This document shows, one piece after another, positions 26,178-38,670 of a DNA stretch of 64,000 nt. The notes under the pieces were generated by a model, which was not told where the DNA came from, ran no database searches, and worked only from the letters and a program-made list of their open reading frames with translations. The stretch is from Beduini massiliensis (GTDB taxonomy: Bacteria; Bacillota_I; Bacilli_A; Erysipelotrichales; Coprobacillaceae), in NCBI RefSeq assembly GCF_000829905.1, contig NZ_CDPP01000006.1, forward strand, positions 558,001 to 622,000, given 5' to 3'. Within the stretch, counting starts at the first letter, position 1. Every line of letters starts with the position of its first letter. A program made the translations under genes and the position numbers.

Positions 26178-26735
26178 ATGAGAGTATTTGAAAAAGAAGG
26201 ACCTGTCAACACAACAGAAGCCTTAGAGTTAGCGATCGCTAAAGCCATTGAACTCAATACAGATATTGTTGTGGCGACATCTTCTGGGGATACTGCAATG
26301 AAAACTGCATTGACTGCCCGTCAAACAGAATTTAAAGGTAAAATTATTACCGTTACTCATGCTTACGGTTCTCGTATTGCCGGAAAAAATGTGATGCAGG
26401 AGATTACACGCCAGGAATTAAAAGAGATGAATATTGAGGTGGTGACTGCTGCACATGTATTAAGCGGTGCAGAGCGTGGATTAAGCAAGGTTCATCAGGG
26501 AGTCTACCCAACTGAAATCATGGCAGATACATTACGAATGATTTCCCGCGGCGTTAAAGTTTGCGTTGAAATTGCAATCATGGCAAATGATGCCGGAAAA
26601 ATTAAATATGGCAAACCTGTCGTATGTATAGGAGGAAGTGGAAGCGGAGCCGATGCTGTTTGTGTCATCACCCCTGAATATGCTTCCAATATTTTAAACA
26701 CACAAATACACGAAATCGTTTGCATGCCCTATTAA
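26178..26735 (+). CDS. Stand-alone pyruvate kinase C-terminal-like domain protein
   Basis: 185 residues matching only the C-terminal alpha/beta domain of pyruvate kinase: 'NTTEALELAIAKAIEL', 'IVVATSSGDTA' and a late 'VCIGGSGSGADA'. The catalytic barrel is absent, so it cannot be a pyruvate kinase. Such single-domain proteins are common in Firmicutes and of unknown function; they may bind a phosphorylated metabolite. AAGGAGG precedes the ATG. A terminator follows the gene. Confidence 0.82.
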   Translation: MRVFEKEGPVNTTEALELAIAKAIELNTDIVVATSSGDTAMKTALTARQTEFKGKIITVTHAYGSRIAGKNVMQEITRQELKEMNIEVVTAAHVLSGAERGLSKVHQGVYPTEIMADTLRMISRGVKVCVEIAIMANDAGKIKYGKPVVCIGGSGSGADAVCVITPEYASNILNTQIHEIVCMPY

Positions 26736-26752
26736 AAGACATTATTTATCCT

Positions 26753-26790
26753 AAACCCCATATAGTTTAAATGAATAACTTATGGGGTTT
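26753..26790 (+). terminator. Intrinsic terminator
   Basis: AAACCCCATA pairs with TATGGGGTTT, followed by a T-rich stretch. Confidence 0.75.
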
Positions 26791-26902
26791 TCTTATTTTC
26801 TTCTTATAAAGAAAAAAGCAGTAATCCAATCATCAATATAATTTATAGGATAAGTCATGCTTATACTGTCATTATATTTTTATTCCACAAAATGAAAAAA
26901 TC

Positions 26903-26930
26903 AAGAAACCGTTTTAAAAACTGTTATGAT
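26903..26930 (+). promoter_or_regulatory. GH1 paralogue 2 promoter with cre-like site
   Basis: TGTTATGAT provides an extended -10 (TATGAT at 26925-26930). AAGAAACCGTTTTAA at 26903-26917 resembles a cre site with two mismatches and occupies the -35 region. The match is weaker than that of paralogue 1. Confidence 0.45.
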
Positions 26931-26952
26931 AAGAATAATGAGGAGGAATTAA

Positions 26953-28419
<1,467 letters not shown>

Positions 28420-28426
28420 TAGAAAT

Positions 28427-28457
28427 AATCCCACGGGTTTTATGCCTGTGGGATTTT
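28427..28457 (+). terminator. Intrinsic terminator
   Basis: AATCCCACGG pairs with CCTGTGGGATT, followed by T residues. Confidence 0.88.
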
Positions 28458-28523
28458 AAATACAGAAAAACATTTTCATTACATAAATTTATTATATAAT
28501 AAGGACATCGGGGGAGGGAAATC

Positions 28524-30191
28524 ATGTTTGAGAAACTTATAAACAGAACTAACTTTAAATTACTTTTTATATTCTATGTATTTATTAATACATTAGCACT
28601 GGGGTACTTTGGTATTCAAACAAATCCACTCTATATCGTTGTCTTTATTTACGGCACGATTGTATTATTGTACGATTTATTTAAAAAGGAAGTCATCTAT
28701 TCTAAAAATCATTTGATCCTTATCTTTTTATATGGAGCATTATTATGCATTGCTACCTACTACAACAACGCTTTTTCAGATAAAACTTCTTATATTATTG
28801 CAATCATGCAGATGTTTATCTTTTTATTGATCTTTGCACAGCCTAGATCCATGTCATTAAAGAAGCTGAAAAAAGAATTAAAACTAATCATTCCCTTTGT
28901 CTCTGTATTAGTCGGAACTGCTTCCCTTATTTCATTAGGGATGTACTTCCTTAACATATCATCCTCACGTAATGGCTGGTACTTAGGGTTAGTGGGAACA
29001 CGTTTATTCGGAATTTATTTTAACTGTAATCCGGCATCTTTCTTAGCGGTGATTACTGTCCTGCTTTCACTAATTGCCATCAGCAACCAATATCGTTTTC
29101 GCATATTATATATAGCCAATATCGGGATTCAATTAGGCTACATTATATTAACACAGTGCCGAGCAGCTATACTGATTCTTGCTGTCGTTTCGACTGCCGT
29201 TATTTATTATTACTTCTTTCGGTCAAAGGAATTCTCAAAACTTAAGCGTATTACTTTAAATATCGTGCTTTGTACCGCTATTTTATTTGGTACGGCAATT
29301 ATTAATAAAGTAGCTTATATCATACCTCAATTACAGGGGGCGACAGTAAAAGAAGAAGGAAGATTTCAATTTCAAAGTATTCAGGAGATCATCGAATTAA
29401 CGATGAGCGGTAATATCCATAATATTCCTAAAATTATTCAATTAACAGACCAAGTAACAAGCGGACGTATCACGTTAGCTAAAGATTCAGTAAAAGTATG
29501 GCAAAAAGATCCACTTCATGGCATCGGTGCGGGTAACTTCCGTAAAATGCTGGTTGCTCAAAATGCGGCTTCTGCAAACTATGGTCAACAAATCCTACAT
29601 AGTCATAACGTTTTCTTAGAAACTTTAGTCACTGCCGGAATATTTGGCTTTGCTGTTTTCTTTCTGTTCTTTATCAAAACCTTATTTGTAACTCGTGATA
29701 TTTTAAATAAGTATAAGAATAAGCGCGCCTATTTCATTATTCTATTATTCATCATGATCTTTTTAAGTGAATTTATCGGTGGCTTCTTTGACTTTGGAGT
29801 TTTCTATGTCTATTCCCTTTCCGCTACTTTAGCTTGGATGTTTTTGGGATATACTTACTGGCTCAATGATCAGCCCGATATGCCGCTTGTTGATCATTCA
29901 CAATCCGTAACATTTAATCGCTATGAATTGGTTTCCATTCAATATCGTCATGAGGATATTAAACGGATGAATCCGGAATTTGTGATATTGAATACAAGAG
30001 ATGATTTAGATGATTACATCATCCAAGTTCAATATATGTTAGGTAAATCGACCTTTGTCTATGATCTTTATTACTCTTTAAACAAAAATAAAAAGGATAA
30101 TGAAACGTTGAATAAAACATTAGTCAAAGAATTCTATCCTTTAATTGAAGATGAAATAAAAGGTATTTACGCTCAATCAGAAATTAAATAA
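28524..30191 (+). CDS. O-antigen ligase/polymerase family membrane protein (Wzy_C)
   Basis: 555 residues with about 11-12 hydrophobic segments. The Wzy_C signature is clear: 'HGIGAGNFRKML' and 'HSHNVFLETLVTAGIFGF' in the large external loop and the helix after it. The last roughly 120 residues are soluble and not recognised. It would join or transfer polysaccharide chains outside the membrane, possibly to a wall or teichoic acid acceptor. It lies far from the capsule locus and is a single-gene unit. Confidence 0.82.
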   Translation: MFEKLINRTNFKLLFIFYVFINTLALGYFGIQTNPLYIVVFIYGTIVLLYDLFKKEVIYSKNHLILIFLYGALLCIATYYNNAFSDKTSYIIAIMQMFIFLLIFAQPRSMSLKKLKKELKLIIPFVSVLVGTASLISLGMYFLNISSSRNGWYLGLVGTRLFGIYFNCNPASFLAVITVLLSLIAISNQYRFRILYIANIGIQLGYIILTQCRAAILILAVVSTAVIYYYFFRSKEFSKLKRITLNIVLCTAILFGTAIINKVAYIIPQLQGATVKEEGRFQFQSIQEIIELTMSGNIHNIPKIIQLTDQVTSGRITLAKDSVKVWQKDPLHGIGAGNFRKMLVAQNAASANYGQQILHSHNVFLETLVTAGIFGFAVFFLFFIKTLFVTRDILNKYKNKRAYFIILLFIMIFLSEFIGGFFDFGVFYVYSLSATLAWMFLGYTYWLNDQPDMPLVDHSQSVTFNRYELVSIQYRHEDIKRMNPEFVILNTRDDLDDYIIQVQYMLGKSTFVYDLYYSLNKNKKDNETLNKTLVKEFYPLIEDEIKGIYAQSEIK

Positions 30192-30196
30192 ACAGT

Positions 30197-30223
30197 TAGG
30201 GAAAGACATACTTTCCCTATTTT
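30197..30223 (+). terminator. Intrinsic terminator
   Basis: TAGGGAAAG-ACATA-CTTTCCCTA followed by T residues. Confidence 0.8.
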
Positions 30224-30318
30224 AGCGTTTATAGTCACACTTTTGGCATTGTTTTAATTTTTGTCGGCTTTCTTCCTTATGGTAGGTACCTGCTTATTGA
30301 CAGATATTCTGTAATATA

Positions 30319-30585
30319 GTTACCATAAAAATAAAGAATGCTGTACGTGGTGATGCCGCAAAAATCTATTCAGATTACAAGTTGCCATTTCTTGAAACAA
30401 TCGAAGGAGCTATGACAAAAGATCTTTTAATAAGAGATGAAGATGTTCAAGTACTGCATGGATTTGATACAATCGAACATGCACAAGCTTATTTAAGCAG
30501 TCCCTTATTTCAAAATGATGTTTTTGTCAGTTTAAAACCATTATGGAGCAGTGAGCCGGAAGTTCGTATTTACACTGTTGCTTAA
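30319..30585 (+). pseudogene. Truncated ABM-like protein, start codon lost
   Basis: Reading back from the stop, homology to the intact 96-residue gene at 39674 runs through 'IYSDYKLPFLETIEG' and up to codon 30319, but no ATG, GTG or TTG lies before the upstream in-frame TGA. The only possible start is the internal TTG at 30382, with no ribosome-binding site. The N-terminal strand of the fold would be missing. It is best read as a decaying copy. Confidence 0.65.
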
Positions 30586-30594
30586 TTTTTTATG

Positions 30595-30658
30595 AAAAAC
30601 GTGAATCGTGATATAATCCCTGTCAAGTAGACAAGGACAAATCATGACCCACGTTTTT
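30595..30658. terminator. Bidirectional terminator-like hairpin
   Basis: AAAAACGTG pairs with CACGTTTTT around a 46-nt interior that can extend with GTGAT/ATCAT. It lies between convergent genes. Confidence 0.55.
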
Positions 30659-31631
30659 ATTGTTTGCTAAGGCTTTTCATTTGAAGTAATACTGACATGT
30701 TTTCTCTCGTATCTCCTACTAAAATATTTGGATATTTTTCTGAGATGTAAGAAAGTAACATTCGCATTTCTTCATGACTTTTAAAATTTAAACTACTGGC
30801 AGAAAGAATCGTTTTCTTTTTTAAATCACGATCGTAAATTATTAATCGCGTGTCTTTAGACAGACCATGACGCTCATAGATCATGACAATATCTTCATAG
30901 GCAATCATAAATGGCACCGGGTGATTACACACTAAATAATTAGGAAGCAGCACAGCTTTCAGATGATAAAATGCATGAATCGGATGCTGTAGCTCCTCAA
31001 GTGCCGATTGTTCTTCACCACGATAACAAATATTGGCAAAATATGGACTGAAACGACGTGTATAAATCATCTCTCCTGCCTTCAAGATCCATATCGCTAA
31101 AAAGAAGACTACGGTAAATACCATGCAGATACCAATTTGATAAGCATTAGGCGTCATATCATGATCTAAATACTGATATCCGGTATAATAAACCAATTCC
31201 TCAATCGTATCCACCGGATCTGAATAAATCTGATTGAAGATAGGAATCAACCCTTTTAACACATCATCACTTACCTCATTGTCCGGCACACCATAGACTT
31301 TGGCAGTATGATTTTTCCCGTTTTGCAGATAAACGAGTGCTTGATCAAGCCCATCTTCCGCTTGATGATATATATAGCAATATCCATCTTTTTCTACAAT
31401 ATAGTATCCCTGATAATGATCTTGACTGATGAAGTCAATATCCATATAGGCATATTGTAAATCTGTTGCTTCTTCAAAACGGATGGCTTCCGGTTCAATA
31501 AAACAAAAGACAATCATTAAAATAAACATTAAAAGCGACAATAAAGCAAATATTCTTTTTAGATTCCGATATACGCGATAAGGATAAAGAACTTTAATCA
31601 TATCACGCAGTCTATTCATTTGGTATTTCAT
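30657..31631 (-). CDS. Membrane protein of unknown function
   Basis: 324 residues from the ATG at 31631; GGGGAG lies upstream, and the TTG at 31634 is less likely. Two transmembrane helices (about 25-45 and 165-185) enclose an extracellular domain of about 120 residues. The C-terminal cytoplasmic part, 'YEDIVMIYER' then 'LIIYDRDLKKKTILSASS', has the look of a PH-like or YcxB-type domain. No known family is certain. Confidence 0.6.
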   Translation of the reverse strand: MKYQMNRLRDMIKVLYPYRVYRNLKRIFALLSLLMFILMIVFCFIEPEAIRFEEATDLQYAYMDIDFISQDHYQGYYIVEKDGYCYIYHQAEDGLDQALVYLQNGKNHTAKVYGVPDNEVSDDVLKGLIPIFNQIYSDPVDTIEELVYYTGYQYLDHDMTPNAYQIGICMVFTVVFFLAIWILKAGEMIYTRRFSPYFANICYRGEEQSALEELQHPIHAFYHLKAVLLPNYLVCNHPVPFMIAYEDIVMIYERHGLSKDTRLIIYDRDLKKKTILSASSLNFKSHEEMRMLLSYISEKYPNILVGDTRENMSVLLQMKSLSKQ

Positions 31632-31773
31632 CAAAACTCCCCTTTTTGTAATTTTATCATATCATGATTTTTAAAATATAGGTAGACCTTGCTCCCTAGA
31701 AATCTTTTCAAAATCAGAACCGATTCCATTTTATGAAAATTACCATTCCTTTCATGATATTTTGATATGATAA

Positions 31774-33318
<1,545 letters not shown>

Positions 33319-33347
33319 TCTAACTTATAATATTTACTACAATAAAT

Positions 33348-33396
33348 AATAACCCTTATGCAGCTTTTAATCATGCTGTATATGGGTTATTTTTTC
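33348..33396 (+). terminator. Long intrinsic terminator
   Basis: AATAACCC pairs with GGGTTATT, with an inner ATGCAGC/GCTGTAT stem, followed by T7. Confidence 0.85.
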
Positions 33397-33544
33397 TAAT
33401 CATCAAATATTTATCGATTGTATTTGTTAATATTAAAAAGTTTACCCCCTATTATGAGGACTCTGGCAATTTAAAAGCAAAACAATCAGCCTTTAAAATA
33501 TGTTATAATTAGAGTGAAAAAGCTTTAAGAGAGGAGAGAGGACT

Positions 33545-34045
33545 TTGAAATGGCAGTTAAAAAATGAGCTTAATACACTCTTATATTTTACATTTTGTTT
33601 CTTTATTAATTTTTTGGTTATAAGATGGAATATCCATATCAACCTCATCTTATATATCCTGAATATTTTATTCTTTTTAGGTATTTATAAAAAATATAAA
33701 TATATAAATGCATTAAAGGCAATCTTTATTATTCTAATGCTCATAATGGGTCACTATGCTATATCAACTGATATTTCTCTTTCTTTTATTAGTGTGCTTA
33801 TAACGTGGATAGCATTATCTTTAATGATGATCATTTATAATAAGTGGAAAATACAGATAAATAAAAAATTAATGATTTTTGTTTCTCTGTATGTTGTCTT
33901 ACTGGTTTTATTATTTGTTTATAGAAATCCTATATTTTATTTATTAACATTACTTTCTAGTTCTTTTAATTGTTTAGTTATATTGGATATAATGTCAGCA
34001 AATGACAGTCATCTATCCTATAACTCAAAAGAAATGCCTAATTAA
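33545..34045 (+). CDS. Small integral membrane protein, unknown
   Basis: 166 residues with four or five hydrophobic segments and a polar C-terminal tail. The start is probably the TTG at 33545, preceded by GAGGAGAGAGG. No family is recognised. It is a single-gene unit ending in a terminator that overlaps its stop. Confidence 0.6.
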   Translation: MKWQLKNELNTLLYFTFCFFINFLVIRWNIHINLILYILNILFFLGIYKKYKYINALKAIFIILMLIMGHYAISTDISLSFISVLITWIALSLMMIIYNKWKIQINKKLMIFVSLYVVLLVLLFVYRNPIFYLLTLLSSSFNCLVILDIMSANDSHLSYNSKEMPN

Positions 34046-34058
34046 GCATTTCTTTTTT
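34030..34058 (+). terminator. Terminator overlapping the stop codon
   Basis: AGAAATGC pairs with GCATTTCT, followed by T6. Confidence 0.8.
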
Positions 34059-34249
34059 AATGCAAGAAAGTAATTCTGCTCTCCGCTTCTTTAATATTTT
34101 TACCTTCTAATTCTTTTAGTTTATTTATCTCTTTTTATAAAAGCAGTGAAATTTATTTCCTAACATTACGTTTTAGCTTAATAAATACCTCTTCGTTTAT
34201 ATTTTTTCACAAAAGCATCCCCTATAAAAGAATTATACTCAGTTAATAT

Positions 34250-34342
34250 AAAAGCACCTTTACATTGGGTGTGTTATCCCCTTCTCCTGGTTTATCCAGT
34301 AAAGAGAGAACATGACATTACCTAAATTTTAAGGTGCATTTT
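34250..34342. repeat. Small inverted-repeat element, MITE-like
   Basis: AAAAGCACCTT and AAGGTGCATTTT form imperfect terminal inverted repeats 93 bp apart, with an internal CTGG/CCAG hairpin. The right side shares 15 bp, AAGGTGCATTTTATA, with the end of the IS3-type relic (39075-39089, other strand). It may be a derivative of that element. The rest of the 34059-34356 gap shows nothing clear. Confidence 0.35.
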
Positions 34343-34356
34343 ATATTTACTTTATA

Positions 34357-35688
34357 TTATTTCCCATAATTTTGAAGCATTTGATAAAAGAAGCGGATTC
34401 CCAATTCTAAATCCTCAAAACGCAGGAATTCATTCACACCATGAATGGTTTTTAATTCTTCCTCACTGCATTTAAAAGGACCGAACTTATAAATATGATC
34501 ACAAATATCATCAAAGTATTTTGAATCCGTCGCTCCCACCATAACGAATGGGACAGCTGCTTTTAGTTCAGGGCAAACCTCTTTAATTGTCTGCTGTAAA
34601 AGTTGATACTCTTCATCCATTTTTGAAATTTTAGAAGGTTCTGAACATTGCTGAAGTTCTAATTCAAAATCATCTCCGATTACTTCACTTATATGATTGA
34701 TTAAGCTGTCAATCGAATCTCCCGGAATAATTCGGAAGTTCACCATAATAGATGCTATGCTGGGCAATACATTGGGGGCCGGTGATCCCAGTGCCATCGT
34801 TACCGCTGTGGTTGTTCTTAAAAGGGCATTGGCTGAAGCCATATTTGCTACCACAGCCTCTACTTTCTTTGAATCATTAACATCTAAATGACTGCTGATT
34901 TCATCTGGCAGGAATGGTTTTAGGGTGTTCATCATTTCTTTAAAAACATCGCTCACAATAATCGGCATTTGCTGTTCTTCTAACAAGGAAGCCGCCTTAC
35001 AAACTTTACCTAAAGCCGTATGAATCGGTGGCATTGAGGAGTGTCCGCCAATCCCTTGAGCGGTTATTTTTACGTTGGCAAACCCTTTTTCACAGACTCC
35101 GATTAAGGCAATATTCCCGGGAATACCCATTACATTATTACTAATTGTTCCCCCCTCATCAATGACGGTACCGATTTTAATCCCATTTTGCTTTAAGTGT
35201 TCGACAATCTTTGCCATTCCGTTGCGGCCACCGTTTTCTTCATCATACCCTAAACAAAAATACAGATCATAATCAAATTCTTTTCCATCTTTTAAAGCTA
35301 ATTCTGTAGCTTCAAAAAACGCAACCATTTGATTCTTCATATCTTTGGCTCCACGTCCATAAATAATACGATTTTCAATCGTTCCGGAAAAAGCATCAAA
35401 TTTCCATTGATCGACTGTTTCTTCATCTACTGGCACAACATCCATATGTGCCATAAATAAAAGCGGCAATTTTTTTGATTCTTTTGCTTTAAATGTATAT
35501 AGTAACGCCCCGGTATTAATTACTTCTACTTTTGCTCTCTGATGAATCAGCGGATAAGTCTCTTTAAGCCATTGATGTATTTTCAAAAAAGGCTCAAAAT
35601 CAATTTCCTCATAATTACGACTAGATAAACTTTTAATTTGAATCACTTCACTTAAATGCTTAGCAGCTTCTTCTATTTTTATATTCAT
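34357..35688 (-). CDS. M20-family metallopeptidase
   Basis: 443 residues. Metal ligands are visible in 'FMAHMDVVPVD', 'YGRGAKDMKN' and 'YDEENGGRNG', the last holding the catalytic Glu pair, and a late His in 'IHGVNEF'. The dimerisation lid lies at about residues 200-320. The overall form resembles the PM20D1/carboxypeptidase subgroup, so a dipeptide or N-acyl amino acid is the likely cytoplasmic substrate. It is divergent from the agmatine genes with a 135-bp gap. AGGAGG-type bases lie before the ATG. Confidence 0.88.
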   Translation of the reverse strand: MNIKIEEAAKHLSEVIQIKSLSSRNYEEIDFEPFLKIHQWLKETYPLIHQRAKVEVINTGALLYTFKAKESKKLPLLFMAHMDVVPVDEETVDQWKFDAFSGTIENRIIYGRGAKDMKNQMVAFFEATELALKDGKEFDYDLYFCLGYDEENGGRNGMAKIVEHLKQNGIKIGTVIDEGGTISNNVMGIPGNIALIGVCEKGFANVKITAQGIGGHSSMPPIHTALGKVCKAASLLEEQQMPIIVSDVFKEMMNTLKPFLPDEISSHLDVNDSKKVEAVVANMASANALLRTTTAVTMALGSPAPNVLPSIASIMVNFRIIPGDSIDSLINHISEVIGDDFELELQQCSEPSKISKMDEEYQLLQQTIKEVCPELKAAVPFVMVGATDSKYFDDICDHIYKFGPFKCSEEELKTIHGVNEFLRFEDLELGIRFFYQMLQNYGK

Positions 35689-35773
35689 TCTATTTCCTCC
35701 AATCTTTTAGTTTTATTCTATACCTCTTTATTTTAAATTGAAAGCCCTTTTAATATTTCAGTATGAATTTATG

Positions 35774-35802
35774 TTTACAAGCCAAACATGTTTTTCTATA
35801 AT
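35774..35802 (+). promoter_or_regulatory. aguAB promoter
   Basis: TTTACA (35774-35779), 17 bp, TATAAT (35797-35802), a near-consensus sigma-A promoter. Confidence 0.75.
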
Positions 35803-35823
35803 GGAATAAAGATGGAGGTGCCT

Positions 35824-36924
35824 ATGAAAATTTTAAGCTCTACCCCTAAACAGGATGGTTTTTATATGCCAGCAGAATTTGATCTGCATGATGGTTGTTT
35901 TATGATTTGGCCCGAGCGTGCTGATTCATGGCAGTTTGGTGCAATTAGAGCACGTCAGGTTTTTGTTGAAGTGGCAAGTACGATCGGAAAAACTGAAAAA
36001 TTAATTATGTGTGCCAGCCATAAGCAATACCATAATGCCAGAGAAATGTTGCCTGATTATGTGCGTGTTGTCGAAATGAGCAGTGATGATGCTTGGGCAA
36101 GAGATGTGGGCCCGACTTTTGTCAGAAACAAAGAAGGAATAGTTCGGGGGATCGATTGGTATTTTAATGCCTGGGGTGGTCTTGAAGACGGTCTCTATTT
36201 TCCTTGGGATAAAGATAATCAAATGGCAAAAAAAATGTGTGATCTTTTAGATAAAGATATTTATGATGCTCAAGATTTTGTGTTAGAAGGCGGATCGATT
36301 CATGTAGATGGTGAAGGAACCGCCATTGTGACCGAAGCTTGTTTGTTAAGTAAAGGTCGTAATCCAGCTTTAACAAAAGAAGAAATAACAAAAAAACTAA
36401 AAGATTATTTGAATGTTGAAAAAGTAATTTGGTTAAAATCCGGAATTTATAATGATGAAACAAATGAACATGTTGATAATATCTGTGCTTACATCAGGCC
36501 CGGAGAAGTGGTTCTAGCTTGGTGTGAGGACAAGAATGATCCCCAATATGCAATGTCAAAAAGCTGTTTAGACATTTTAGATAAGGAAACCGATGCCAAA
36601 GGAAGACAGCTTATTGTTCATAAAATGCCAATGCCTTCTCCGATTTTCATCACACAGGAAGAATGTGACGGATTGGATCATATGAATTTTGAACCTACGC
36701 GTTCCCCGGGGGAGCGATTGGCAGGCTCATATGTAAATTTTTATATTGCAAATAAACAGATTATCATGCCCGGATTCAACGATCCTATGGATCAAGAGGC
36801 TAAAGCGCTGTTACAGCGACTATTCCCGGATCGCCAAGTGATCCAGATTTATGCACGTGATATCTTAATCGGCGGCGGAAATATTCATTGTATTACTCAG
36901 CAAATACCTAAAGGAGGACTATAA
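35824..36924 (+). CDS. aguA: Agmatine deiminase
   Basis: 366 residues from the ATG at 35824, which has GGAGGTG just upstream; the earlier ATGs at 35788 and 35812 lack a site. The sequence from 'DGFYMPAEF' through 'WPERADSWQ' to 'GGGNIHCITQQIP' is that of the peptidyl-arginine-deiminase-like AguA family, with catalytic C356. It converts agmatine to N-carbamoylputrescine and ammonia in the cytoplasm. The partner aguB follows with no gap. Confidence 0.95.
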   Translation: MKILSSTPKQDGFYMPAEFDLHDGCFMIWPERADSWQFGAIRARQVFVEVASTIGKTEKLIMCASHKQYHNAREMLPDYVRVVEMSSDDAWARDVGPTFVRNKEGIVRGIDWYFNAWGGLEDGLYFPWDKDNQMAKKMCDLLDKDIYDAQDFVLEGGSIHVDGEGTAIVTEACLLSKGRNPALTKEEITKKLKDYLNVEKVIWLKSGIYNDETNEHVDNICAYIRPGEVVLAWCEDKNDPQYAMSKSCLDILDKETDAKGRQLIVHKMPMPSPIFITQEECDGLDHMNFEPTRSPGERLAGSYVNFYIANKQIIMPGFNDPMDQEAKALLQRLFPDRQVIQIYARDILIGGGNIHCITQQIPKGGL

Positions 36925-37806
36925 ATGAGAAAAGTAACCGTTGGAAGTATTCAAATGTCAATGTCATGGAATAAAGAAGAAACTCTTGCCAAGGCTGAAA
37001 AACTTGTTCGTGAAGCCGCAAAAAAGGGAGCTCAAATTATTCTGTTGCCTGAACTTTTCGAGACTCCTTATTTTTGTCAGGAAAAAAATTATGATCATTA
37101 TCAGTTAGCGACGACAATTCAAAGCAATCCTGCTATCCAACACTTCAAACCGATTGCAAAAGAATTGGATATTGTTTTGCCTATTAGCTTTTATGAGATT
37201 GACGGTAATTCTCTATTTAATACCGTAGCCATGATAGATACAAACGGAGAAGTGATGGGGATTTATCGTAAAACCCATATTCCCGATGACCATTTTTACC
37301 AAGAGAAATTCTATTTCACTCCGGGAGATACCGGTTTTAAAGTATGGCAGACGAAATATGGAAATATCGGAGTTGGAATCTGTTGGGATCAATGGTTTCC
37401 TGAATCAGCTAGGTGTATGGCTTTATTAGGTGCAGAGTTATTATTTTATCCTACTGCAATTGGCAGTGAACCGGTGTTAGATTGTGACAGTATGCCTCAT
37501 TGGCGTCGCTGTATGCAAGGACATGCGGCGAGTAATGTTATGCCTTTAATCGCCAGCAATCGTATCGGTGAGGAAAAAGTGCTTCCAAGCAAAGACAACA
37601 ATTATCAAGAATCCAGTTTAACTTTCTACGGTTCTTCTTTTATCACCGATGAAACCGGTGAAATCGTGGAAAGTGGTCATCGAGATCAAGAAGAAATTCT
37701 TATTCATACCTTTGATTTAGATGCCATTAAGGAAATGCGTCTAAGCTGGGGTGTTTTCCGTGACCGCCGTCCGGAAGCCTACACGCCGATCATGAAAAAC
37801 AAGTAA
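36925..37806 (+). CDS. aguB: N-carbamoylputrescine amidase
   Basis: 293 residues, a nitrilase-fold enzyme with the full Glu-Lys-Cys triad: E43 ('LLPELF'), K116 ('YRKTHIP') and C153 ('GICWDQWFPE'). It releases putrescine, CO2 and ammonia from N-carbamoylputrescine. The ATG follows the aguA stop directly and has AAAGGAGG upstream. This is the hydrolytic route, unlike the ATP-yielding carbamoyltransferase route of many lactic bacteria. No agmatine antiporter is nearby. Confidence 0.95.
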   Translation: MRKVTVGSIQMSMSWNKEETLAKAEKLVREAAKKGAQIILLPELFETPYFCQEKNYDHYQLATTIQSNPAIQHFKPIAKELDIVLPISFYEIDGNSLFNTVAMIDTNGEVMGIYRKTHIPDDHFYQEKFYFTPGDTGFKVWQTKYGNIGVGICWDQWFPESARCMALLGAELLFYPTAIGSEPVLDCDSMPHWRRCMQGHAASNVMPLIASNRIGEEKVLPSKDNNYQESSLTFYGSSFITDETGEIVESGHRDQEEILIHTFDLDAIKEMRLSWGVFRDRRPEAYTPIMKNK

Positions 37807-37958
37807 AGTCTCATACAACCTATGTACAATAGGTATACAACCCAAAAAGTGCGATAAAATCAATATTTTTAACCGTATGTAACATGGGGCAGTCATACAT
37901 ATAAATCATGAATTTTTCCGTAAAAAAATGGATATTTTCCATAAATTCCCATGAAAAG

Positions 37959-37996
37959 AAAGCAGGTTTCTTAGATGATATCTGCTTTTTATTTTT
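37959..37996 (+). terminator. Probable aguAB terminator
   Basis: AAAGCAG pairs with CTGCTTT and T residues follow. It lies about 150 bp after aguB. Confidence 0.55.
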
Positions 37997-38040
37997 AGAA
38001 AAGTAATAACAAAAAATTTTATTACAGAAAGACACATAAA

Positions 38041-38311
38041 CAGTATGTTAAAAATGATTTTGAAAAAACACTAATTGAAAATATGAAAAATTACTTTAAC
38101 TAGCTTTCCAAAGAGTATAATTATCCTACTTTTAAAAATATTAAAAAGCTATTTGCAGTTACATTTAAGTACACAATTCGTACAAAGTATATAATTGACC
38201 ATCTTGCACCTAATATTCTCTTGCCTGATAAGCAAACAATCAATGATGATTTGAATAAATTGATAGTTGCAGTACAGAAAATAAATACAATCATTACAAA
38301 ACAAAAAAGCT
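38041..38311 (+). pseudogene. Relic of an unidentified coding sequence
   Basis: An open frame interrupted by one TAG near residue 20 carries protein-like sequence such as 'YNYPTFKNIKKLFAVTFKYT' and 'IDHLAPNILLPDKQTIN'. No start or ribosome-binding site is visible and the family is not recognised. It is followed by integrase and IS remains. Confidence 0.4.
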
Positions 38312-38319
38312 AAGGTTAT

Positions 38320-38480
38320 AAATAAATCATATGTATTGGTCTTATCATAGGAAGATATATAAATTTAAGAATGAGTGAAGTTTTAGCTTTAAAAAAGTGA
38401 ATTTAATTTGGATAATAATCGTTCGACTGTACAAAGAAGAATAGAATATGCTGGTTTGAAAAGGCTGATATGTATTTAAC
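38320..38480 (+). pseudogene. Relic of a tyrosine integrase
   Basis: One frame reads 'IIGRYINLRMSEVLALKK' followed by a stop. This matches the first catalytic-Arg motif of tyrosine recombinases ('TGLRISEVLAL'). No His-x-x-Arg or Tyr motif survives. Part of a larger element has been lost. Confidence 0.55.
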
Positions 38481-38670
38481 AGAAAAACTAAGAGCTGCAT
38501 AAGTACAGTTGTAATAAATAGATGATTAAGTAATTACTTAAGAGTATGTTTTAATTATAATCGTACAATTTACTTATATGTGAAGCCTGTGGTATCTGCA
38601 ACTTTCCAAAATAGAATTAGAAAAATATCAAAAAAGGATCAATTTTTATTGAAGAATACGACGCTGTCAT

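Noticed and set aside
31705-31730. cre-like match before GH1 paralogue 3
   Set aside because: Two mismatches fall in the conserved left half of the motif, and it is well upstream of the -10 box.
37820-38035. 71-residue minus-strand frame after aguB
   Set aside because: Sequence is AT-derived low-complexity, lacks a ribosome-binding site and overlaps the probable aguAB terminator.
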